Source: Pedobacter borealis DSM 19626
Lineage (GTDB): Bacteria > Bacteroidota > Bacteroidia > Sphingobacteriales > Sphingobacteriaceae
Direction: 5' to 3'
Assembly (NCBI RefSeq): GCF_000708285.2
Contig: NZ_JAUG01000006.1
Span: forward strand, 1 to 64,000
DNA length: 64,000 bases
Shown here in pieces: positions 36,012 through 43,500 of this stretch. Below the pieces are notes generated by a model. The model ran no database searches, was not told the DNA's origin, and was given only the letters and a program-made list of their open reading frames with translations. The translations under genes were made by a program, and so were the position numbers. Each line of letters starts with the position of its first letter. The first letter of the stretch is position 1.

Positions 36012-36992
36012 TTAACTTAAAAATTCCTTCTTCACCCATTTATTATCGTTACTTATTTTACACCAGCCATTACTTTCTTCAACGATAAAAACCTCCTGAT
36101 TTTTTGTAAGCGCAGAAACTTTCGGAAAGTTGGTGCCAGGCCCACTTCTAACATTTAGGGTAGTGGCATTTACAGTTGCCCTGGTTACATTTTTGGTGAA
36201 ACTTCCATTTACCCAATGCTGTTGCGATGCTGATATTTTATACCAGCCATTTTTCTCTCCGTATACACGAAGAATTGCACCTAAGGTTGCTGGCTCAACT
36301 CCTGTAACTTTTTTACTTTGGGCATTCGCGTCTTCCCTAATGTTTAAGCTATCGGCGGTAACTGCAACATATTTTATAATATTCTGCGCAGGTTGTGGAA
36401 CGACACCGTTTAAAGCTGCACTTACCAGTGGTAGGAAATTTTGATTGCAATTTTCAACCTTGTTACCGCCAAAAAAATTAGTGCCCGGGCAGGTTTTATT
36501 GTTGCCCGTTCCATTATTTCTTATTCCGGTGGTTAAATTAAACCAATGGTGATAAACTACGTTATCGCTGTTAACTGTGATACCGAATTTTTTACACAGT
36601 GCTGCCGTTATCCTTACAATAGTATTTTTGTGTTCAGCGGTCATTAAATCCTTTCCTGTATCGAAATCGCCAAGATTTTCAATACAAATGGCGTGGCTGT
36701 TAAAACCTAAAATGCAAGCAGGTGTATTTTCAAGGTTTCTACCGGTTAAAATTGTACCATCAGGGAAAGTAGTAAAATGTTGACCGATATCCATCCAGCC
36801 ATTATGGCTAACATGGTAACTTTTCATTCCTTGTTGTAAATCAAAGTGATTATTACCCTTAAAATTGATGTAGCTCGGACTCCAGGTATGATGCTCCTGA
36901 ATGTGTATGATGGTTCGGGCAACTCTTAAATTTGAAATCCACGTTTCAAATTCATTAATATCCATTTTCGTAAAACCGAATTTACTAGTCAT
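36012..36992 (-). CDS. N-acetylmuramoyl-L-alanine amidase with two SH3b domains
   Basis: Peptidoglycan hydrolase cutting the amide bond between muramic acid and the stem peptide. The Amidase_2/PGRP domain covers residues ~25-190 with likely zinc ligands in IHIQEHHTWSPSY, VYHHWF and KTCPGTNFF. Two bacterial SH3 domains follow (~205-262, SLNIREDANAQSKKV; ~265-326, LNVRSGPGTNFPKV), which usually bind cell wall. No signal peptide is visible. It is convergent with the eCIS operon, 9 bases between the stops, so it is not cotranscribed with it. Confidence 0.85.
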   Translation of the reverse strand: MTSKFGFTKMDINEFETWISNLRVARTIIHIQEHHTWSPSYINFKGNNHFDLQQGMKSYHVSHNGWMDIGQHFTTFPDGTILTGRNLENTPACILGFNSHAICIENLGDFDTGKDLMTAEHKNTIVRITAALCKKFGITVNSDNVVYHHWFNLTTGIRNNGTGNNKTCPGTNFFGGNKVENCNQNFLPLVSAALNGVVPQPAQNIIKYVAVTADSLNIREDANAQSKKVTGVEPATLGAILRVYGEKNGWYKISASQQHWVNGSFTKNVTRATVNATTLNVRSGPGTNFPKVSALTKNQEVFIVEESNGWCKISNDNKWVKKEFLS

Positions 36993-37131
36993 AACAAGGT
37001 TGATTTAAGTTAAAACTTAACTGTTACAAGGATGAAAATTTTTGAAATTCAAAATGTTTTACTAAATATACTTAATTAGTTTAAATTTTTATAAGTTTTT
37101 TAATATCAGTTTATTATGTTTTTATTAGCTT

Positions 37132-39510
37132 TTATTTGTTGTTGTTTTCTTTGTCTAAAACTGTAAAAGTTTGCACCAGCCTTTCTCCATTTTCATCAAC
37201 CAGGGTTAAAGTATGTCTACCAGGCGGTGGACTAATGGCCAGTTGATGAAAATTAGTAGTGGTACTAACATATTCATTATCAATATGCCAATATATTTTA
37301 GAACCTGAATTTCTGTGGGCTGCATTAATCACAATTTTGCCTCTTGTTCCATCTAGCTCTAAAGGAATGTAAACTATCGCATTGTTTTTCGGGTAAATTA
37401 CCTCCATTACGCTATTTCCACCTGAGAGGTCGCAGCCACTTTTAAAAGGCGGGAGGGATTTATAGTCGCTATTCTTTATTTTGTAATAATACTCCATTGC
37501 TGGCGGTAAAATAAACCAGCTTTTATGCTGCATATGGGTTATGCTTTCACATTGGTCGGTAACCCTAAATGTGCCTGTTCTGTCCAAATGAACCAATTTA
37601 TGGAAAGGACAAACGGCAGTTTTCTCTCCTGCAGCCGGCACTAATTCTTCTGCCACATTGGTACAATATTCTCCGGCTTTATAACCGCTTTGCTTGCAGA
37701 TTTTTATCTTTTTTAATTTGGTGGTTGGTGTTTCGAACCATTTTCCATTGGGCAGTAACCTAAAAATGTCAAATAGGACTGGGGCAGCTGCTTCAATTCC
37801 TACCAGGCCTGGTCTTCCTTCTCCATCGGCATTGCCCACCCAAACACAAACCACATAATTTGGTGTTAAGCCAACAGCCCAGGCATCGCGAAAGCCAAAA
37901 CTCGTTCCAGTTTTCCAGGCAACTCTTTGCGATGAGGAAAACTGCTCCCATAAACCTTCATCGCCTGGGCGCATTACCTCTTCCATTGCATTAAAAGTAG
38001 CCCAAATCGAACCATGGTCTAAAAAGGAGGTACGCTGATAATCTTTTTCATCTTTATTTTCGCTATTGAAATAGTTTGCAGGTTTATAATCTTCAGGGGT
38101 ATACAAACCTTTATAGGTATTGAAATGGTTCAACGTGCGCACCATGCCCATGTAGGTATTGGCCAAATCCCACATCGTAACTTCACTACCGCCTAAAATT
38201 AACGACAATCCATAATGATCTGCTGGCTGGTTAAGTGTTCCTATTCCAAGTTTTTTTAGTTTATCGTAAAAACGTTCATATTTGTATTGTTGCAGCATTT
38301 TCACTGCGGGGATGTTTAAGGAGCGGCTCAGCGCTTTATCTGCAGCAATTGCACCATCGTAGCCCAGATCATAATTTTGTGGTGAATAGCCCGCTATTTG
38401 AGTTGGGATATCAGGGACTAATGTGTGCGGTAATATAAAGCCATCATTCATCATACTGGCATAAAGCAAGGGTTTTAAGGTACTGCCAGGACTTCGTGGT
38501 GCTTTAATCATATCCACGTGGCTTTGCAGGTCAGCATTTTCTGGCTGATAAATATTACCTATATAACTTACTACTTGACCGGTTTTGGCATCGAGCACCA
38601 GCGCCGAAATATTATTAATATCGTTTGCCCGGTAACGGTTATTGTACCGTTTTAATATGGCATTAACTTTTAGTTGGATATTTTCATCCAGCGTAGAAGT
38701 AATTCTGGTAGAGGAGATTTTAAGACTCGCTCGTTCTATTTTAAAACGGTTCAACAGATGCGGCGCATTTTGGGGTAGAGGCATAGGCTTACCTGGAACG
38801 GGTTCTAGCTTAGCTAAATTAGCAGTCGCCTGATCGATGTATTTTAGTTTAGCCAGCTTATCTAATAAATCGTTTCTTTTTTTAATTAATCTCGTGGAGT
38901 TTTTACCCGGATGAACCAAAGAAGGGCTATTGGGCAATACAGCCAATGTCGCCATTTCACCCCATGAAAGGGTTTTGGCATTGCGACCATAATATCGCCA
39001 ACTTGCTGCTTCTAGGCCCACAACATTACTGCCGAATGGCGCATTTGCAGCGTATAGGCCTATAATTTCCTCTTTTGAATATTTTGTTTCTAAGCGTAAA
39101 GCTAAAATCACTTCCAATAATTTCTGCCAAACTGTTCGGTCTTGTTTTCGCGATAAACGGATTACCTGCATAGTTAATGTACTTCCACCACTAACTACAT
39201 TTTTAGCTTTCCAATTCTGACGCATGGCCCTGCTCATGGCCAGAAAATCAATGCCAAAGTGGCTATAGAACCGCTTATCCTCGAAAGCAATGATGCAATC
39301 TTTAAATTTTACAGGAACACTGTCTGCCACAGGGAATCGCCATTGTCCATCGCTTGCAATTGCTGCACTTAATAAATTGCCATTGCTTGCCTCAATTACA
39401 AACGAAGTAGGTGTTTTAAACAGTTTTGAGGGTAACGAAAAAAGAAAAGCCAAAAGCAGGGCAAAGCAGATAACATCGGAAATGAGGAAAGCTTTTGGAA
39501 TTTTGTTCAT
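37132..39510 (-). CDS. pbpC: Penicillin-binding protein 1C
   Basis: 792-residue bifunctional peptidoglycan synthase, membrane-anchored by an N-terminal helix. The transglycosylase domain holds EDKRFYSHFG (Glu77) and GGSTLTMQVIR. The transpeptidase domain has SPGSTLKP (catalytic Ser near 340), SRSLN and KTGTSFGFRDAW (near 533). The C-terminal region (ICKQSGYKAGEYC and a BiPBP_C-type beta domain) is the PBP1C mark. It is on the same strand as the alpha-2-macroglobulin gene, as in E. coli pbpC-yfhM, though here REP repeats and a RAYT gene lie between them. Confidence 0.93.
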   Translation of the reverse strand: MNKIPKAFLISDVICFALLLAFLFSLPSKLFKTPTSFVIEASNGNLLSAAIASDGQWRFPVADSVPVKFKDCIIAFEDKRFYSHFGIDFLAMSRAMRQNWKAKNVVSGGSTLTMQVIRLSRKQDRTVWQKLLEVILALRLETKYSKEEIIGLYAANAPFGSNVVGLEAASWRYYGRNAKTLSWGEMATLAVLPNSPSLVHPGKNSTRLIKKRNDLLDKLAKLKYIDQATANLAKLEPVPGKPMPLPQNAPHLLNRFKIERASLKISSTRITSTLDENIQLKVNAILKRYNNRYRANDINNISALVLDAKTGQVVSYIGNIYQPENADLQSHVDMIKAPRSPGSTLKPLLYASMMNDGFILPHTLVPDIPTQIAGYSPQNYDLGYDGAIAADKALSRSLNIPAVKMLQQYKYERFYDKLKKLGIGTLNQPADHYGLSLILGGSEVTMWDLANTYMGMVRTLNHFNTYKGLYTPEDYKPANYFNSENKDEKDYQRTSFLDHGSIWATFNAMEEVMRPGDEGLWEQFSSSQRVAWKTGTSFGFRDAWAVGLTPNYVVCVWVGNADGEGRPGLVGIEAAAPVLFDIFRLLPNGKWFETPTTKLKKIKICKQSGYKAGEYCTNVAEELVPAAGEKTAVCPFHKLVHLDRTGTFRVTDQCESITHMQHKSWFILPPAMEYYYKIKNSDYKSLPPFKSGCDLSGGNSVMEVIYPKNNAIVYIPLELDGTRGKIVINAAHRNSGSKIYWHIDNEYVSTTTNFHQLAISPPPGRHTLTLVDENGERLVQTFTVLDKENNNK

Positions 39511-39532
39511 TTAATTTTTTAAAAATAAATTT

Positions 39533-39605
39533 CGGTCCGTGTCTCCACGGACCGAGGCTCGTTTTTTTAGCATTCGTGCGTCATGGTTCGTGTCTTCACA
39601 AACCA
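39533..39605. repeat. REP-like palindromes left of RAYT
   Basis: CGGTCCGTG (39533-39541) and CACGGACCG (39546-39554) are perfect arms around TCTC. A second hairpin, TGGTTCGTG (39584-39592) with CACAAACCA (39597-39605), has one mismatch. Both share the loop and the GTG/CAC core with the units at 39791-39814 and 40557-40578, so they are one family. Confidence 0.7.
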
Positions 39606-39635
39606 ATTCGTGAGTAAAATTTATACTCGTAATTT

Positions 39636-39774
39636 AAACGAGGTTGTATCATAAATATAGATTTGTCATCCTGAGCCCGTCGAAGGACCTACTTAAATAC
39701 TCTTTAAGGTGTTTCGACAGGCTCAACATGACAGCATCTGGCATGAAATTGCCGATATGATACAAACTCGTTTT
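39636..39774. repeat. MITE-like element, copy A
   Basis: About 139 bases with terminal inverted repeats AACGAGGTTGTATCAT (39638 onward) and ATGATACAAACTCGTT. The interior holds GTCATCCTGAGCCCGTCGAA and its inverted partner TTTCGACAGGCTCAACATGAC. A second copy in opposite orientation lies at 56496-56648. No transposase inside, so it would be non-autonomous. Confidence 0.7.
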
Positions 39775-39790
39775 ATAGTCTTCATACGCC

Positions 39791-39814
39791 TTGGTTCGTG
39801 TTACCACGAACCAA
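39791..39814. repeat. REP-like palindrome next to RAYT 3' end
   Basis: TTGGTTCGTG (39791-39800) pairs perfectly with CACGAACCAA (39805-39814) around TTAC. It lies just past the original end of the broken RAYT gene and shares its stem with the unit at 40557-40578. Confidence 0.75.
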
Positions 39815-39832
39815 TCGATTAATAGCGTTTTG

Positions 39833-40381
39833 TTAAAATTCTATTCTCAAATCTTTTAAGAATGAATAGTTAATTTCATTGTTCTCATAAAAAGAAGCTG
39901 ATGAATATAAATAATCTTGAGGTTCGTTGGTTAATTGCTAGTGCTCTGTACAAGGATTGTTGTGTAAATAATCTAGTTTTTGATAAGCAACTTCTGGAGA
40001 ATATAGATGTATTGCCACTGGGTCTCTCTGACAAAATTCATGATTTTTATTAACCGCATTTGTATAATAATTCATCAGCTCATTTCGACTTAATAATTTT
40101 TTGAACTCATGCGCTGTATATTTTAAAAATGAGCCTTGTGCTGTTTCTTTTCCATTTAATTCTTTTATTCGCCAAATTGTGTGAATATGATTAGGCATAA
40201 TTACAAACGCAAAAACATCGATCTTCTTTAACCTGTTTAGATATTCAAATGAATTTAATATTACTTCTTTAAATTCTACCTTTTGTAAAAGTTTTTGCCA
40301 ATTGTTTATGGTTGCCGTCCAAAAATAAATTTGACCTATTTCAATATAACTCTTTCTTTTTTTTTGAAATAAATTATCCAT
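39833..40381 (-). pseudogene. REP-associated tyrosine transposase (RAYT), broken by one stop
   Basis: IS200-like HUH-fold transposase of the REP-associated type (TnpA_REP). Readable parts are the HUH motif MPNHIHTIW near residue 61 and the C-terminal YQKLDYLHNNP with the likely catalytic Tyr. An in-frame TAG at 39938-39940 ends the protein after HNNPCTEH. Past the stop the same frame continues QLTNEPQDYLYSSASFYE to a TAA at 39833-39835; this matches the usual family C-terminus, and a Trp (TGG) is expected at the stop position. One G-to-A change would therefore explain it. REP-like hairpins flank it on both sides. Confidence 0.8.
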
Positions 40382-40395
40382 TCTAGTTTAAATTT

Positions 40396-40578
40396 CGGTC
40401 CGTGAGGACATGGACCGAGGCTTCGATTTTTATTTTACACCGTGTTTCTCGTCTTCTTTTTTTAGGTCGTAGCGCGATGCTACGACCAGTATTTTATTGT
40501 TTAAATTTCGGTCCGTGGAAAACACGGACCGAAGCTTCGATTTTTATTTTATGCCGTGGTTCGTGTCTCCACGAACCA
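40396..40578. repeat. REP-like palindrome cluster right of RAYT
   Basis: Four hairpins in 185 bases. They are CGGTCC/GGACCG (40396-40417, imperfect inside), GGTCGTAGC/GCTACGACC (40465-40487), TTCGGTCCGTG/CACGGACCGAA (40507-40533) and TGGTTCGTG/CACGAACCA (40557-40578). Two stem types alternate (GGTCCGTG and GGTTCGTG). They lie between the RAYT start and the alpha-2-macroglobulin stop and could also end transcription. Confidence 0.75.
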
Positions 40579-40587
40579 CCAATTATT

Positions 40588-43500
40588 CTACTTCACTACC
40601 TGCACCCACTTGCCTGCTTCAGTAGCCGAAATATCATTGTTGTACATCGCTTCGCATTGAACGGCTGATAAGTAATATTTACCTAGATAAGAGGCATTAA
40701 GCAGTACCTTGTAAACTAAACTTTCACCTTCTCTTACATTAAAATAAGTAAAAACGCGGTCATCTCTAATATCTTGATAAGTAAAAGGAGATGAGGCTAA
40801 AATGCTCTGATTATCGTTAACGCGGGTATTGATAATTTCCCAACCTGAAGGGAAAATCTGTGTGAGCGCCATTTGTTCGTAATACCCCATTCTGCCAGGA
40901 TTTTTTACGGTTACCTCAGCATAAAAGTCTGTTCCCTGTTTTAAAGAGGTTGGATCCAGTACTTTACCGTTTAAACGTTTGTAAGTCACATTCATATCCA
41001 ATACCTCTGGTCGGTTTGGCAAGAAATTGTTCTGACCAGCAATTGGCTGTCCTTCTAAAACCAAACGCACAAACAATACATTATTGCCATTATTGGTAAT
41101 AGAAGCCGTATTTCCTTTAAACGTTACAGGTGTACTGCTGATGTATTGATTTGAACTTACAGGAGCCGATTTTCCGTCTAGTACATACTGATATTGCAGT
41201 TTATTTGCCGATTGGTTTGAACCACAGAATTTGGCAATAGCCAACAAACTATAAGCGGTTGTTTGTGTACTGTACCAGGTGTTTTCACCCAATTTTGCCG
41301 CTAAAGGTTGTAGTAAACTCGCAGCTTTTGCCTTCTGACCGAGTAGGGTTAGGGTTTCTAAAATCATGGCTTCGTCGCGTACATCGGAGCCATAAGTTCC
41401 GCCCAATTGTTTGTAAGCCTGAATGGATGTATCTAAACCTCTGATCATATTTTGAGCAACATCATTTTGTCCGGCCAGTTTATAAGCAGCTGCCAATCGC
41501 CATTTAGCAGTGATTGATAAATATTCAAAAGCTTTTAAACGGTTCATTGCTGCCATTTCAGGTTTTTTAGCTAAGGCAAGCATATACAAACGATAGGCCT
41601 GAGACAAATCTCCACCATAAAAATTATTACTGTTTGGCGCCCAGTTTGCTGCTTTTGATTTTTGATAACGCAAAAGTTCATCCAAAAGGCCAACAGGAAG
41701 GGTATAACCAGCATTTTGTGCTTCAACAAGGAAATGTCCGGCATAATTGCTTCCCCATTCATCAGAACTACCTTCGCCCGGCCAGTAAGACAAACCGCCA
41801 TCTGTAGTTTGGAAACCTTTCAGCCTATTTATACCGGCTTTAATGTTTTTCTCTGTTGTGGCTTTTTGTTGTTCATTCAAGGGACTCAATCTATCCAAAA
41901 AGAGTTGAGGAAATATACCCGAAGTAGTTTGCTCAATACAGCCATGCGGATATTGGATAAGGTAACTCAATCTTTTACCAAGGTTGATCGCAGGGATAGA
42001 AGAAACTTCCAGTGAACCAGAATTTGTTCCTGTCATACCGATTGGCAAATAGTTTACCGCCCATTTGGTATGCGGCTGAACCGTTGCAGACACCACGTTG
42101 GTTACATATGGGTTTGGATTTCTGATATCCATTTCCACATCGTAAACAGTTTTTTCAGCACCACTTTGTGCAATCACTTTTACTTTGGCAATGCCTACTG
42201 TGTTGGGTGCTTTCACCTCGAAATAGGTCATTTGCTCACCTGTTTGTTTGTAGTAAAGCTGCTGTTTGTTACTTCCTTGAACAATTAAATTATTTGCCTG
42301 GAGTTGTACTGATACATTTTTAAGGTTGTTCTCTGTAGCAAAAACGGTTACTGGTAAGGTGAAACTTTCTCCCGGACCGATAACCCTTGGCAAAGTAGCC
42401 AAAACCATTAAGGGCTTCTTAACTTGAACTGATTTTTCGGTAAAACCATATGCAGCATCCTGCCCGGCAACTACCATAGCTCTTACCGCACCAATATATT
42501 GAGGCAATTTAAATTTGTGTGTTTTACTTTCGCCTTTGCTAATGGTAAATGGCCCCATAAATTTAACCACTGCTTTAAAACGGTTGGCTTTTGCTGGATT
42601 TAAGTTCTTGTTGATGCTACCATCACCACCAATGCTTAAAATGCGTTCTAAATTCCCTCCCCATGCACCTAACACATAGTCGAATAGGTCCCATGTTTTT
42701 ACGCCCAAACCTTCGCAGGCATAAAATGCACCATGTGGATCAGGTGTTTTAAAACGTGTTAAATCTAATAAACCTTCATCTACTAGGGCAATGGTATAGG
42801 TCATTGCTTTACCGTTTTGCTCAGCAACAGTGATGGTGTTTTCGGTTTCAGGCTTGATTTTATCCAACATTTTTATGGTTGGTTTTAGGATGGTCTGCGG
42901 ATCTTCAACCGAAAGCGGAATAGCACCATACATCCTGATTGGTAAATCGTTAACCGTTTGTGCATGCGGCTGTAATAAAGTAATATTGGCAAAAACATTA
43001 GGTGCCATCTCTTTCTCAGCTTTGAACTTAAATTGCGTTTGTCCGGCTTTGGTATCTACCCAGAAGGTTTTTAATACCCGGCTTCCATTTTCAATGGAGA
43101 TTAACGCTCTTCCGTTTTTACCAGTTGGGATGGTTAAGGTAATATCCTCTCCAACAGTAAATTTTTCCTTATTAGCAGTGAAAGATAACATAGACGCCTC
43201 AGTTGGGTTGCTGCCCTGTTCGCGCTGTGCCCAGCCCGGCCAATCTACATAAACAGATTTTCCGGTAATATGTCCACCATTGGCATCACGCACCAAAATT
43301 AAATAACGGCCCCATTCTGGTTCATCAATACGTAAATCCCAGCTCCCTTTTCCGTTAGTCAGATTCACTTGATGGCTTTCTATCAATTTGTTATACTGGT
43401 TTTGGGTAAAGTTAGCGTAGGTATATTGATCGTCCTGTTCCCACCACCAACGCCATTGTGTTTTATATAATTCTACCTGAACGGTTTTGGTTCCGCTCAA

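Larger units (their letters stand above)
39511..39832. other. Intergenic region packed with REP hairpins and a MITE-like unit
   Basis: No coding region is supported here. It carries REP-like hairpins at 39533-39554, 39584-39605 and 39791-39814 and the 139-bp palindromic element at 39636-39774. With the units beyond the RAYT gene this makes a dense repeat cluster. Confidence 0.6.

Noticed and set aside
39533-40578. CRISPR array
   Set aside because: Repeats are hairpins of two types with irregular spacing and no spacer pattern; no cas genes nearby.
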